Shown here: in pieces, positions 10,478-22,390 of the stretch
Position numbering within the stretch: the stretch's first letter is position 1
Layout: each line of letters begins with the position of its first letter
Source: Tuctoria greenei
Lineage: Eukaryota; Streptophyta; Magnoliopsida; Poales; Poaceae
Length of the DNA stretch: 64,000 nt
NCBI GenBank assembly: GCA_036927565.1
Contig: JAYESD010000008.1
Span: forward strand, 111,708,279 to 111,772,278
Reading direction: 5' to 3'
Notes under the pieces: generated by a model
What the model was told of the DNA's origin: nothing
Database searches by the model: none
Seen by the model: only the letters and a program-made list of their open reading frames with translations
Program-made: the position numbers and the translations under genes

Positions 10478-13400
10478 TTTTGTCATCAACTACAACTCTC
10501 AGTCTAAACAACGGAGTTTGGAAAACTCATGGCTATGTGTGTTCAATAGGAAGAAAGGATTAACTCCTTTCTCGGTAGTGATTCTATCAACTATGTGAAG
10601 AGAAAAGGTAAGGTTCAGAAGAACTATCATTCTTCTAAGCCACCTTCTTTTAAGAATCATGGTCCTTCTCACCATGATAAAGGTAAGAGTAAATCCCAAC
10701 AACTACCTTATCATAGGGATGTGATAGTGGAGGAAGATTAGTATTGGTTGTGCTTAGACAAAGGGCACCATCAGAAGGATTGTGTAGGCTTACTTAAGTG
10801 GTGGTGCAAGAATAGTAATGACTTTGTTACCTCTGTTGATGAATCCCTATTCTTAGGTTATAATGAATCCACTTGGTGGATTGACTCAGGTGTTAATGTG
10901 CATGTTTGCAATTTGTTGCAGGGATTAAGTATCAGAAGGACCCTAAGAAGAGGAGAAAGGGCTAATAAAGTTGTTGATGGCCATGAAGCAGAAGTAAAAG
11001 CCATTGGAGAATATCCATTAGTATTAAGAGATGGTTTTGCACTTACTCTCTATGATGCATTATAAGTACCCTCTTTAAGAAGAAACTTGATTTCAATTTC
11101 TTGTTTAGATGATCATGGTTGTGTATGTCATTTTGGAAAGGAGAAATGTGTAATTAAGTATGATAATAAGATTGTTGGTATTGCCACACGACAAGACATG
11201 TTATACTTATTTATCAATGCATGATCATATTAATGAAGTCTGTTATGATAAGATTTTCTATCATCAGAACTCGGTTTTGCAAAACTGCAAAAGGTTCGAT
11301 CCAGAAACTTCTTTGCGATTATGGCACTATCACTTAGGCCATATTTCGAGGGGGTTGAACAATTAGTTTCTCAATCGATTCTTCCTTGCTTGAATTTTTC
11401 AGATTCAAAAAAAATGCATGGATTGTATTAAGGGTAAGTTTGATAAGAAAATTAAGAAAGGAGCAAAACGAAGCGCGAGAATTCTAGAATTGGTCCATAC
11501 GGACATTTGTGATCCATTTCCTGTAGTCTATGTTGATGGTTTTGATTCATTCATAACCCTCACGGATGACTATACTCGTTATGGCTATATTTATCCAATC
11601 AAGGAACGACTTGAAACATTGGATAAATTTAATATATTTAACATTGAAGTTGAAAATCAGCAAAATGTTAAATTAAAGTTGTAAGGTCCGATCATGGTCA
11701 AGTTCCAGGACCGTTTACACGATTCCTAAAGGAATGTGGCATAGACACACAGTATTCTACATCGGGTGAGCCTCAGTAAAATGGAGTAGCAGAACAGTGA
11801 AACTGTACGCTAATGGACATGGTTAGGTTCTTACTAAGTCATTCAGAATTGTAGATTAGCTTATAGATAGAGGCATTGAAAACTGCCATTCATGTGCTGA
11901 ATCGAATTCCCACTAAGTCGGTGCCAAAAACACCGTATGAGTTATGGACAGGACGTAAGTCCTCATTAAGTTATTTACACATATGGGGCTATCCAGCTAA
12001 GGCTCAAATCTTTAATCCAAATATAGGTAAGCTGGATACTAAGACAGTAAGTTATCATTTTATTGGTTATCCAAAAAAGAGAAAGGGGTATCATTTCTAC
12101 TGTCTTGACAAATATACTAAGTTTGTACAGACGAGGCATTCCATCTTTTTAGAGATGACATGATTAGATAGAGCATGGTAAGACAAGAAATAAATCTTGA
12201 GAAGCAAGTTTGTGAGCCCACTCGAATGATTCAAGAGCCATTTTTCTCGATACCTATTGTTGTTGAACCGTCAATGTTTGTCGCTGAAAATTCAAAACTT
12301 GTTGTTAGTTCTCCATCAGCAATTGATAGAGTAAGTGAGCTGCTCAATCTTCTGAGCATTCAGAGCATGTTGCCACTAATGTTGAAGAGCAATAACAGCC
12401 TCAACTTGAGGATAATGTAGAACAAGTAAGAAGATTTAATCGAGAAAGAAGATTGGCCATTCCGGACGATTCTATATGAGTAAAGAAATTCAAATGGAGT
12501 GTGATCCCACTTCATTTGAAGATACTATGAGAAGTCCTCAATCATCTGAATAGTGTAAAGCTATGAAGGATGAAATGAGATCTATAGATATTAACAAAGA
12601 CTAAGATTTTGTTAAATTCCTAATGGAGTCAAAATAGTAGGTTGTAAATGGGTCTACAAGATTAAACGTGACTTCAAACAGAATACTGATAAGTTTAGGG
12701 CCAGACTTGTTACAAAAGGCTTCACTTAAAAAGAAGGTATTGATTATACTTGAACATTTTCGCCCACCTCAAGTAAGGATTCATTCGAAATCATTATAGC
12801 ATTAGTTGCATATTATAATTTAGAATTACATCAGATGGATGTACAAATAGAGTTCCTCAATGGTGATCTATATAAGGACGTCTATATGGCACAACTGAAA
12901 GGTTTTGTCATTAAGGTAAAGAACACATGGGATGCCGATTAAGGAAGTCCATTTATGGACTCAAACAAGCCTCTAGGCAATGGTATGTCAAGTTCGATGA
13001 AACAATTAGAAAGTTTGGATATAAAGAGAATAAGGAGGATAATTGCATTTATGCTAGCTTTAAGAACGGGAAATTTACTTTTCTCGTACTTTATGTTGAT
13101 GACATACAACTTACAAGTAGTGATGTCAATTTTTTATTATAAACTAAGAAGTTTTTATCCTCCAACTTTGATATGAAGGATCTTGGTGAAGCTTCCTATG
13201 TATTAAGAATTGAGATTCACCGAGACAGGAGTAAGGGGGTATTAGGTTTATCGCAAAATATATACTTAGAAAATGTACTCAAGAACTACAGTATGCATGC
13301 AAGTAAGCCTTTTGCCTACTTCGATTGTCAAGGACGATAAGATTGGGAATTTTCAGTATCTCAGGCACCAATATGGGATTGGTCAAATGAAGTCGGTTCC

Positions 13401-14073
13401 ATATGTTGCTGCTGTCAGAAGTCTTATGTATGCTCAAGTATGTGCTCGCTCTGACTTAGATTATGTGACCGAAATACTTGGCAGATTCCAGACCAATCCA
13501 GGGATTGATCACTGGAAGGTAGTTAAGAAAGCATTAAGATATGTGCAAGGCACAAAAGGCCTCATGTTGACGTATAGTAACTCAGACTTACTCGAAGTAG
13601 TGGGACATTCAGATTTAGATTTTGCGGGTTGCGTGGATACTAAGACATCCACGTCAGATTACATATTCACCCTTGTGAATGGGTCTATTTCGTGGAAAAT
13701 CTCCAAAAAAATTGTCATTTCATCGTTCATGATGTATGCTAAGTTTGTTTCTTGTTATGAGGCCACCGGATAGACGATTTGGCTTAAGAAATTCTTACCC
13801 GATCTTAGAGTAGTCGACAGCAACGAAAAGCCACTTAAATTATAATGCGACAATGGGCCCGTAGTATTCTACTCTCACAACAATAAGTCGAGTTGTGCTA
13901 CCAAACACATCGATATTAAATTTTATGTTTTGAAGGAAAGATTCAAGAATCACACTATAAGTCTTGAGCATACAAGTACCAAGCGAATTCTTGCGGATCC
14001 GTTAACAAAAAGTCTTTCATCCAAAGTGTTCAATGAACACGTAACCGGTATGGGTTTAAGGGAGAGCCTGTGA
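10478..14073 (+). pseudogene. Element A (outer Ty1/copia): rest of gag and pol, decayed
   Basis: Domains appear in order but in different frames with many stops. They are the gag end with a degraded knuckle (CLDKGHHQKDC, 10757-), protease (STWWIDSGVNVHVC, about 10868), GAG-pre-integrase (LRLWHYHLGHISRG, about 11311), integrase (LVHTDICDPF, about 11490, then a stretch to 12163 including TPYELWTGRKSSLSYLHIWGY), and RT (LRKSIYGLKQASRQW, about 12935; YVDD at 13092-13103). RNase H runs about 13390-14050 and ends in ILADPLTKSL and the terminal MGLRESL stop at 14071-14073. The heavy damage, compared with B inserted inside it, fits A being the oldest element of this cluster. Confidence 0.88.
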
Positions 14074-14225
14074 GAGTATGGTTCATTTTCCAATTGTAAG
14101 ATGTATTGTGCTTTTCGAGTCTAACAGTACATAAATGGTTGTTGTGATGTGTCGTGCCCTATAAGCATAAAGAAATGGGCACTAAGTTGAGTATGTAAGT
14201 TCGGCCATGACTTCAAGGAGGAGAA
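14074..14225 (+). other. Element A 3' UTR and polypurine tract
   Basis: A short non-coding stretch ending in the purine-rich AAGGAGGAGAA (14214-14225), immediately before an LTR-type TGTTGG start. Confidence 0.6.
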
Positions 14226-14323
14226 TGTTGGAGTCTGAGCTCAAGAATTAGTAATAAGTATGTGTCTCTCTTGTAGAGAGACAACGTACCAACAGGTGTG
14301 TCCCTAATCAGAGAGACACACAT
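14226..14323 (+). repeat. Element A 3' LTR, first part (interrupted by gypsy C)
   Basis: The segment starts TGTTGGAGTC right after the PPT and is cut at 14323 by gypsy C. The text continues sensibly from the far side of C at 27488, where an LTR-like TATA region follows. Boundaries of the rest of the LTR cannot be set, since the 5' LTR is outside the window. Confidence 0.6.
14319..14323. repeat. Probable TSD of gypsy C, left copy
   Basis: CACAT at 14319-14323 versus GACAT at 27483-27487, 4 of 5 bases equal. One mutation since insertion is plausible for an element this decayed. Confidence 0.6.
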
Positions 14324-14412
14324 TGTTGGTACCCTGCGTATCGGGTACCCCCTGATACGGCAAGAAACACCGAGGAGTTCCACCCGTCCGAGTTGAAGAC
14401 CTCCGAAGGCTA

Positions 14413-14638
14413 CATGTGCTACATAGAACTGGACCCGCCTCCCTCGTTTGGGTAGCTCCGGCAGTGCCACGTGTAACACAAGGATGGAGCTAACTCCCCC
14501 TGTAGGGAACCTCTGGTCTTGCCACGTGTATAGTGACCCCGGACCTAACCCCTAGTAGAGGGAAGCTCTGGTGCTGCCACGTGTATAGTGGCTCTGGACC
14601 TACCTCCCCATGATGGGAAGCTCTAGAGCCGCCACGTG
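14413..14638 (+). promoter_or_regulatory. 55-bp periodic G-box (CACGTG) array in C 5' LTR
   Basis: CACGTG occurs at 14468, 14523, 14578 and 14633, each exactly 55 bp apart. A one-base variant, CATGTG, lies at 14413, again 55 bp before. Each unit also carries GGGAAGCTC-like and GGACCT-like text, so this is a tandem repeat about 280 bp upstream of the TATA box. CACGTG is the plant G-box/ABRE core bound by bZIP and bHLH factors. Confidence 0.8.
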
Positions 14639-14919
14639 TGGGACCTCCGGGCCTGAGATAGTAATGAAGAGACTGGCGGATCTCCAATGGCGCGGACATT
14701 CCAGGGACAGTTAAACCTACAGTTACAAGATCTGATTGCGTGTCATTAATGCCATATAATGACACATGATCAGAGGACTCTTAACAACAGTAATGCCACT
14801 ATTAAGGTGCGTTATCACACTGTTAATTATACTTAATATTCACAAATCGTGTATTAGGCAATTAACTACCGCAAGGGTCACATGTGGGGACAGGCTGATG
14901 TAACGGCCAGTCCTTAGAC

Positions 14920-14926
14920 TATAAAA
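14920..14926 (+). promoter_or_regulatory. TATA box of C 5' LTR
   Basis: TATAAAA in the context GACTATAAAAGGGTT. The 3' LTR keeps it at 27243-27249. Confidence 0.65.
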
Positions 14927-15161
14927 GGGTTGCGCTGCATGATACATGACAACTAAGCTCACACGCTCACAAGAGCCATACATTCATACATACAACATAC
15001 ATCTCATAGAGTAGGGTGTTATGCTCAGGCGGCCCAAACCACGTAAAATCATCATGTCATCATATTGTTCATAATCTCACGCTCGCCCCAACCAATCAAG
15101 AACCTCCACGGGCTATGATATAGTAGTACCGATGGAAGTGTCGATCGCACACTTCGACATT

Positions 15162-15180
15162 TGGCGCGCTAGGTAGGGGG
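15162..15180 (+). other. C primer binding site
   Basis: TGGCGCGCTAGGTAGGGGG begins two bases after the LTR end. Element D has TGGCGCGCCAGGTAGGGGG in the same place on its own strand. This PBS form is common in grass Tat-type gypsy elements; I do not assign the tRNA. Confidence 0.8.
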
Positions 15181-15196
15181 CACTTGAGATTTCAAG

Positions 15197-16720
15197 ATGG
15201 TGAACTCCGTTGCAGGATCATCCAACGGCAACACGGAGCAACCAGCTGGAGGGAATCCCTCCAACGTGCAACAGCCGGTGGGTGTTGTTGTCCCGGCGGG
15301 CGTCGTACCACCACCACCACCATCTGCTCTGGCTAACAATGCCGGACAGCAGGATGGGGTCTCAGTGTCGGTCACTGCATCGACCCACAACAATCCTGAG
15401 AATGTGCTAATTGTTGCGCGTACTCTTCTCCAACGCCCACCGCCGCTAGGAGCACCTCAGAGTGCCATGGAGCAGTGGTGTGCTAATATGGAACCTCTGG
15501 TTGTAGCCTCAGCAGATGGCCTCAGCAACCAAGGTCATCCCCCTTCAGGGCAGACACCTTCACAGTGCAGGACCTTGTCTGGAAGACTTGGTCCACACAC
15601 ACCACAACACCAGAGATGTGTTGTGTCTCAACAGGTAATGTCGCTGCCATCCGGGGCGCGTCACACTCACACCGCGTCGAGACTCTCGAGGCACAATTTG
15701 CGGTCGGAGCTCGACCGCCATTACAGACAGCAGGACGGCCACGTCCACATCGAGCGTGCTCGCGAAAGGCGGGAGGCTCTGGAAAGCCCTCCTCCCATGG
15801 GAGTTGGGAGCGGCTGTTCAGCCTTGGCCATGCACCTACGCATGGTCCGCTGGCCTCAAAAGTTTCAACCTCATCTGCCGGAAAAATTCAACGGGACTAT
15901 CAACCCCGCCGAGTTTCTCCAGATATACTCCACCGCATTCTCGCGGCGGGTGCCAATGAGGTTGTGATGGCCAATTACTTTCCATAGGCTCTGATTGGGA
16001 TGGCCAGGTCTTGGTTCATGAGTCGACCGTCTGATTCCATCAACAGTTGGGCGGAGCCATGCCAACAGATCACCGCCAACTTTGAGAGTTCCTACACCCG
16101 ACCTGCCATAGAACTGGACCTTTTTGCTGTACAGCAAAAGTCGGGAGAATCGTTGTGATCCTTCATCCAACGGTTTTCTCAAGTATGAAACACCATCCCT
16201 TCCATATCCAATGCTTCTGTCATTGTGGCATTCAGAGAGGGTGTCAGAGACAAGAAGATGTTGGAGAAGCTGCGACGAAAGAAGTCACCAGCATCACAGA
16301 ACTTCTCAGCTTGGCTGACAAGTGTGCCCGAGCTGCGGAGGGTCGTGAAATGCACTCCAAACCAGCTCCGGAGGCTAATAAAAAATCCTCCAAGGTTGAA
16401 GCCACTACCTCCGGTAGTGGAAAAAAGAAGAAAAAGTCCAACGGCAAGAAGAAGCCGTCAGCCGGCACACCTACTGTTGCGGCTGTTGCAGCTCCGGGTG
16501 TCCGGGGGCCACGCCACTAAAAGCGACCTCGACCTTTGTCAGAAGATGTTGGCTGTCCAAAGATGTAGTGTTCGATCCACAAAATGGACAAACACAGTCT
16601 GGAAGACTGCCGAGAGGTCTAGAACCTTGTCGAGCGCCATAACAAGCGTCGGGAAGAAGCTCCTTTCCGCCAACAGGAAGGAAAACAAAAAGTTGACGAA
16701 GCTCCGACTGATACGGAACT
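15197..16720 (+). pseudogene. Element C gag
   Basis: The ATG at 15197 (MVNSVAGSSNGN) lies 17 bp after the PBS, and the open frame runs to 15967. The N-terminus is Pro/Gly/Asn-rich. Near residue 225 comes the retrotransposon gag signature LPEKFNGTINPAEFLQIY. Similarity continues to about 16720 in shifted frames with stops (MARSWFMS, VAFREGVRDKKMLE, a Lys-rich stretch with KKKKKSNGKKK). No clear CCHC knuckle is visible. The matching gag of D begins MVNSTAGSSNGN. Non-functional. Confidence 0.82.
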
Positions 16721-17606
16721 AGGCTTCCAGGATCCCAAGAAGGTCCTGAAGGTTGTGTATAACACAGTTGATGATGATTCTGCCGTCTCTGACAATGAGC
16801 ACTGGAAAACCCTCAACACCATATATGGAGGATCTTGGTATATCACTTCCCGTCGTGTCCTCAAGACAATGCAGTGAGAGATGGCTGCCGCAGCTCCTAC
16901 CGCCAAGGCAGAACTGCATCAGAAGTGGATGGACACTCCCATCATTTTCAATGCTACAGACTGCCCCAGGAACATGATCGAAGCTGGTCAACTGCCATTG
17001 ATGGTGTCTCCAACCATCAACAACGTCCAGCTCTACCATGTCTTGGTAGGCGGAGGAGCGGCGCTCAACCTCCTAAGCTACGAGGCATTCGTGAAGATCC
17101 AGCTCAAACCCTCGGACCTTCGCCCCTCACGTCCATTCTTCGGGGTAGGTTCGGGGGCCATCAGCCCTCTTGGATCCATTACACTCCCAGTGACCTTCGG
17201 GACATGGGAGAAGTACAGGACGGAGAAGCTGGTCTTTGACATCGTACACATCAGCTTGCCCTTCAATGCCATCCTAGGCATGTCTGTCCTATATAGGTTC
17301 ATGGCCGCAGCTCACTACGACTATCTGGTGTTGAAGATGTTGACACCTTTGGGTGTTCTTCGAATCCCCAGAGATCGCACTGCGGGAGTCACTACGCTGG
17401 AGAAACTCCACACGCTTGCTACAGCGCAGGAGGTAACATCCGGCAAGGAGCTAGATGCTCAACCTCCGAGCACTCGTCACCGAGGCTCAACTTATGCACC
17501 ACACGTGCAGCCAAGAGGTGACACCGACATTCCCATCAGAGTCGTCCAAATTGGTTCTGATGCTGCCCAGACTTCCCGTATATCAGGAGGTCTGGACAAC
17601 AAATAG
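16721..17606 (+). pseudogene. Element C protease region
   Basis: The frame open at 16881-17606 holds the retropepsin-like segment, with PLMVSPTINNVQLYHV, then VGGGAALNLLSYEAF, PSRPFFGVGSGA and FNAILGMSVLYRFMAA. The catalytic D of D-[GST]-G appears as VGGGA here, where D has VDGGSG, so the C protease has probably lost its aspartate. The frame stops at 17604-17606, and RT text resumes after it. Confidence 0.8.
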
Positions 17607-19230
17607 GAACTCGCGCTCATCACTTTCCTATAGATGAATGTTGACGTGTTTGCCTAGCAATGGTCACAAATGTCTGGGATCCCTAGGGAGGTGATTGAGC
17701 ACAGCCTGAAGACCCACGACCAATACACCAGAAGCCCCGAAAGTAATCAGTCAAGTGCCAAAACTTCATCCAAATCAAGAAGTTGCTCGAAGTTGGTTTC
17801 ATCCGGGAGGTTCATCACCCAAAATGGCTGGCAAACCGAGTCGTTGTACCCAAGTTCAGCGGGAAACTTCGGATGTGTGTCGACTACACCACCTTGAATA
17901 AGGCATGTCCAAAACATCCATTTCCACTACCTGGAATAGATCAGATAGTGGACTGCACCTCCGGGTGTGAGCTATTGTGTTTCCTATATGTATATTCTAG
18001 ATACCATCAGATCTAAATGTCTAGGGAAGATGAGGAGCATATTGCCTTCATTACAGTAGATAGATTGTATTGTTATACTGCCATGTCATTCGGTCTCAAA
18101 AATGCTGCTTAAACTTTTGTGTGAGCTATGCACAAAACATTTGGAGAGATAATGAGGGACTTGGTGGAGGTGTATGTTGATGACATCATGTGAAGGTGAA
18201 GAACAAGGAATCACTCCTCGACAACCTACAAGCCGCCTTCGAAAAGTTGTGCGTGACGCGCACCAAGTTGATCCCGGGCAAATGTGTCTTCGGGGTCAGC
18301 TCCGGAAGCTCCTCGGATTCTTTGTGACCCATCGAAGAGTTGAGGCGAACCTTGCGAAGATCAAGGCCATTGAAGACATGTGGCCCCCAACCCGCATCAA
18401 GGATGTCCAAAAGTTGACTGGGTGTCTAGCTGTGCTCAACCGTTTCATCTCAAGACTGGCGAAGCTAGCACTTTCCTTCTTAAAGCTCTTGAGGAAGTCC
18501 GGGCCATTCCATTGGTCCGAAGAAGCAGAAAAGGTGTTCCAAGAGCTCAAGCAACTCCTCACCACACTACCAATCTTGGTAGCTCCGAACCCTGGTGAGC
18601 CTCTACTGCTTTACATTTCTGCAACTACAGAGGTTGTTAGCATGGTCCTGGTCATGGAATGATCGGAGCCATCTCCAGTTCAGGAGCCCAGACCCCTTTG
18701 GGGGGTCCGGAGCTACCTGAAGGCGAGTCTGGGTCCCAGCCCCCAGGCACGGATCTTCAAGGTGAAATGCTAGAGGATCAATCTCTCTCATTTGAGGGAG
18801 TTCTCACGGCTGATCAAGAAGATCCGTACCCCTACGGGAGGGTCCGGGTTGAACAAGAAGAAGTTTTGGACCCCTCCGGGAGGGTCCAGAAAGCTCAACG
18901 AGAAGGTTCGGACCACCTTGGGAGGGTCCAGGTTGATGAAGAAGAAGCTTTGGGCCCCTGTGGGAGGATCCAGACCGTCCAGCACCTAGTGTACTTCATC
19001 AGTGAAGTACTTCACGACGCCAAGACTCGATACATTGAGGTGCATAAGCTTCTTTACGCAGTTCTTATTGCCTCAAGGAAGCTTCGTCATTATTTCCAAG
19101 CCCATAAGATATTAGTGGTAACCTCCTATCCACTGTGTGCCATACTGCACAATCCCAACTCTACTGGGAACATCACCAAGTGGGCAGCGGAGCTGGCAGA
19201 ATTCGATCTCGAATTCTTGCCACGATAAGC
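17607..19230 (+). pseudogene. Element C reverse transcriptase and first RNase H
   Basis: RT is visible as WLANRVVVPKFSGKLRMCVDYTTLNKACP (about 17830-17920, in two pieces), then YRYHQ-type text and YVDD at 18173-18184, followed at once by a stop. The connection and RNase H domain run from about 18290 (LLGFFVTHRRVEANLAKIKAIEDM, then GPFHWSEEAEKVFQELKQLL). After an inserted repeat linker the domain continues to 19228 (VYFISEVLHDAKTRYIEVHKLLYAVLIASRKL). Several stops break the frame. Confidence 0.85.
18815..18990 (+). repeat. Intragenic tandem repeat encoding a GRV-type linker in RNase H
   Basis: About four imperfect units of roughly 45 bp, each with a GGGAGGGTCC core, encode repeats of the pattern P-x-GRV-x-x-x-x-E-E. 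They sit inside the RT/RNase H region, between the GEPLLLYIS block and the VYFISEVLHDAK block. Related GRVR text occurs at the same place in element D (54720-54975). Confidence 0.7.
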
Positions 19231-19299
19231 TATCAAGAGTCAAGTTTTGGCTGATTTCGTGGCGGAGTGGACACCTTCTCCATGAAATCCTGGGGGTCC

Positions 19300-19790
19300 C
19301 AGTGAGCAAAAACTAGAACCCAAGGTCTTGATCTTCACTGAGCCTCACTAGACCCTCTACTTCGACGGCTCCGTGCAGAAGCAGGGGGCCGGGGCTGGAA
19401 TACTTCTCCTCGCTCCGGCTGGGGAGAAGGTGAAATATATGGTGCACCTTGACTTCAAGGCTACCAACAACATGGCATAGTATGAAGCTCTCATCTACGG
19501 GCTCAAGGTGGTGCTTTCATACGGCATCAAGCAAATGCTAGTGAAGGGTGACTCACAGCTCATCATCAAGCAAGTCAAAGGTGAATGCAGCTGTAACAAG
19601 CCTCAACTCGCTGCTTATCTCCTTGAAGTCCAGAATCTCCAAAAAGACTTTCACATCCTGAACCTATGCCATGTCCAGCGTCTCAACAACGCTGAAGCTG
19701 GCGAACTCTTGACGAAGGCTTCAACCGGAGCTCCTGCTCCTAACGGAGTTTTTGTCCGGAGATTGTCAAGACCATCCGCTTAGCCTGCCA
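19300..19790 (+). pseudogene. Element C second RNase H (Tat-type)
   Basis: A second RNase H-like domain lies between the classical RNase H and integrase: LYFDGSVQKQGAGAGI (first acidic residue), NNMA-stop-YEALIYGL (the usual Glu codon is a TAG stop) and VKGDSQLIIKQVKGE. In the last site Asp is replaced by Gly (NAEAGELLTKAS; D has EADELS). Such an extra RNase H before integrase is characteristic of the Tat clade. Dead here. Confidence 0.82.
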
Positions 19791-19959
19791 AACTGAGTGA
19801 TGGGGGCGAGACCATCACCTCGAAGCTGGCAATCCCGGTGGCCCTGTTACCATGGCATCCACCAAGGGTCGTAGGTGCTGCAGGAAGCTCCGAGCAACCC
19901 AGCACGCAAGACTTAGAAGCTCAAGTTAGCTCAATTGCATAGATCTTGGAGATCTAGAG

Positions 19960-21173
19960 CTACTTGAAAGACAATGTCCTTCCTGAAGACGGTGCATCCG
20001 CTAATCGGATCATCAGGTTGGCTAAAAGATACACGTTGGTAGAAGGGGATCTCTACCGGCGCGGTTCCAACAGCGTCATAATGCGGTGTATTGCAAGGGA
20101 AGAAGGTCGCGAGCTCCTCGTGGAGATATATGGAGGCGAGTGTGGGAACCACGCATCTTCCTGCACGCTGGTCAGTAAAGCCTTCCGACATGGTTTCTAC
20201 TAGCCTACAACACTCAAGGATGCAGTCGAGTTGGTAAAAAAGTGTGAAGTGTGCCAGTTCCATGCGAAACAAATTCATACTCGGGCTCAGTCACTGCAAA
20301 TGATACCTCTTACATGGCCATTCGCTATGTCAGGGATGGACATTTTTGGACCTTTCCCAAAAGCCGTCGGAGGTTATAGTTTCCTGTATGTCGCCATCGA
20401 CAAGTTCACCAAGTGGTCGGAAGCTGCTCCAGTTGTGACAATCAACAAGCAGTCTGCTATCAAGTTCTTGAAGTCCATAGTCTGCAGATTTGGGGTTTTG
20501 AACAAAGTCATCACTAACAATAGAACCTAATTCACTAGTGCAGCATTCCAAGAGTATTGCGAGGACCTCGATATACAAGTCAGCTATGCATCAGTAGCTC
20601 ACCTGGCAAGTAATGGCCAAGCCGAAATAGCAAATGCAAAAATATTGAAAGGACTCATGATGCGCACATATGAGCGCCTGAAGAAACACGGAGCCAAATG
20701 GATTGTAGAGCTTCCATCCACACTGTGGGCGAGCAGGACAACATTTAGTCGGTCAACTGGAGAAACCCCCTTCTTCCTTGTGTATGGAGCTGAAGTGGTC
20801 CTTCCTCCGGAGATCACCATGCAGTCGCTCTGGGTCTGAACCTTCAACGAAGCTGCACAGGACTAGCTTCGGCGTGAAGACCTTGACCTCGTCGACGGGG
20901 GAAGGTGCCAAGCAGCTGTTCGGCTCCCCATTATCGCAGGTGCTCCAGTGTTATCATCAAAGGCATGTGCGCAACCGAAAGCTCGAGATAGGCGATCTGG
21001 TGCTGCGGAGAATACTAACTTGTGAAGGGATGAACAAACTTTTCCCCAGCTGGGAAGGTCCCTTCCAAGTGATCAAAGTTTCTCGTCCTGGATGCATTCG
21101 CTTGGCTACACAGGATGGGACCCCGCTTCCCAATCCTTAGAACATCGAGTACCTCCGTAAGCTTTACGTTTAG
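19960..21173 (+). pseudogene. Element C integrase
   Basis: The zinc-binding part is YGGECGNHASSCTLVSKAFRHGFY and KKCEVCQFHA (20127-20270; H-H-C-C largely kept). The core begins MSGMDIFGPFPKAVGGY (20327-), with the first Asp intact. The second Asp is changed (VITNNRT followed by a stop at about 20528). NGQAEIANAKIL stands for the usual NGQAE-x-xN. The C-terminal part (GDLVLRRIL, WEGPFQVIKVSRPG) ends at the TAG 21171-21173. Confidence 0.85.
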
Positions 21174-21357
21174 TTGCACGGAGGTGAGTCTCTAATTACA
21201 CACAATGTAAGTTATAGAGTCTATACACAGAGTCGGGTAGGTCCTCTCGGAGAACATTCGGACCCCTCTAGGGGGTCCGAGTGGTTCAAGCAACATTTAA
21301 CTCGGTCCCTGTACTGAAAATGTGGCTTACCTTCACTGGGTTAGAACAAGATGTATA

Positions 21358-21391
21358 GCACACTTAGCCTGGTTCTATACCCTAAGTGTGC
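21358..21391. repeat. Perfect 10-bp inverted repeat with 14-nt loop
   Basis: GCACACTTAG and CTAAGTGTGC flank a 14-base loop, 185 bp after the pol stop. Related CTTAG...CTAAG pairs occur at about 21655-21692, 30288-30400 (element F), and 52018-52060 and 52305-52345 (element D). Confidence 0.7.
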
Positions 21392-21913
21392 CCTTGTCTC
21401 CCCTGTAATCTGGACCTATAATGAAAGACATTGTTGTGCAAATGCAGACTCCACATGCATTAACTTTGTACAGGATCGTTTTCTTTTATTACACTTTTCC
21501 TTCTTGTCTATAAAGAAGTTGCTCAATTCTTTTTGACCTTTAGTCCAAAGTTTTTCATATGTTCTACGAGTTATGTTATCAATTTTTTCCGGATCTTAGC
21601 ATTGCTAGATGGTCTACTCGCCTGAACACCAAAGCTATTGTTAGGTCCGGAGTGCGCTATCGACTTAGCCTGCTCACACACGCTAAGTACGCCAATATAC
21701 CTATATTTCGGCAGGCCTCGGTAGGGTAGGTCCTGATGCATACGAACCTGGAGAGATTGCAATAATGTACTTGTTATCATATTGAATTCTTTTGGATCTG
21801 AAACTCGAACAATAATAGTAAGACGCAAAAGAGTTATAGACAGAAGACTAATTTTATTATTTTTCTTGTCTTTGATTCTCAGGAAAAATGAAAACTCATG
21901 ACGATGGTGGACG

Positions 21914-22390
21914 ATGCCGGAGCTACTAAGCTCCGACATCCCCCAACGGGACCCACCATCGATGTTTCTAATGTTGAAAGTAGGCATCCTCAGAGCTAAC
22001 AAGCTCCGACAACTCCCATGGGAGCCCGCCGTCGACGTGAAGCATAATGACAATTCAAGCGAAGATGGTGAAATCAACACGAGGGGATTCGCCGTCAACG
22101 AATCCTATGTAGATGGTGGATCTCGTCGAAGCCGGGAAGCTCCGACAACCCCAGGGAGCCCGTAGTCGATGTTTCATGTGTTGATAGTGGGCGCTCTCGG
22201 ACCTATCAAGCTCCGACAACCTCAAGGGGCCCGTCGTCGATGTTTCATGCGTTGATAGTGGGCGCTGTTGGACCTACCAAGCTTCGACAACCCCAGGGGG
22301 TCCGCCATCGATGTTTTGAGCATTGACAGTGGGCGCCGTCAGACCTATCAAGCTCCGACACCTCCCAGGGGACCCGCCGTCGACGTCACA
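21914..22390. repeat. About 71-bp tandem repeats in element C spacer
   Basis: The anchor AAGCTCCGAC (or one-base variants) occurs at 21928, 22001, 22137, 22208, 22279 and 22350, giving spacings of 73, 136, 71, 71 and 71. Each unit continues with GTCGATGTTTCATG-like and TAGTGGGCGC-like text. The same array, including the 136-bp double spacing, is present in D (51440-51790). Confidence 0.8.

Larger units (their letters stand above)
14324..15159 (+). repeat. Element C 5' LTR
   Basis: It starts TGTTGGTACCC and ends CACTTCGACA, directly before the PBS. It pairs with 26650-27482. It holds an array of G-box-like hexamers at 55-bp spacing (14413-14638) and a TATA box at 14920-14926. Confidence 0.9.

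Noticed and set aside
15565..15987. Second plus-strand frame of 140 codons in C gag
   Set aside because: It overlaps the gag frame. Gag is supported by its start after the PBS and by homology to D.
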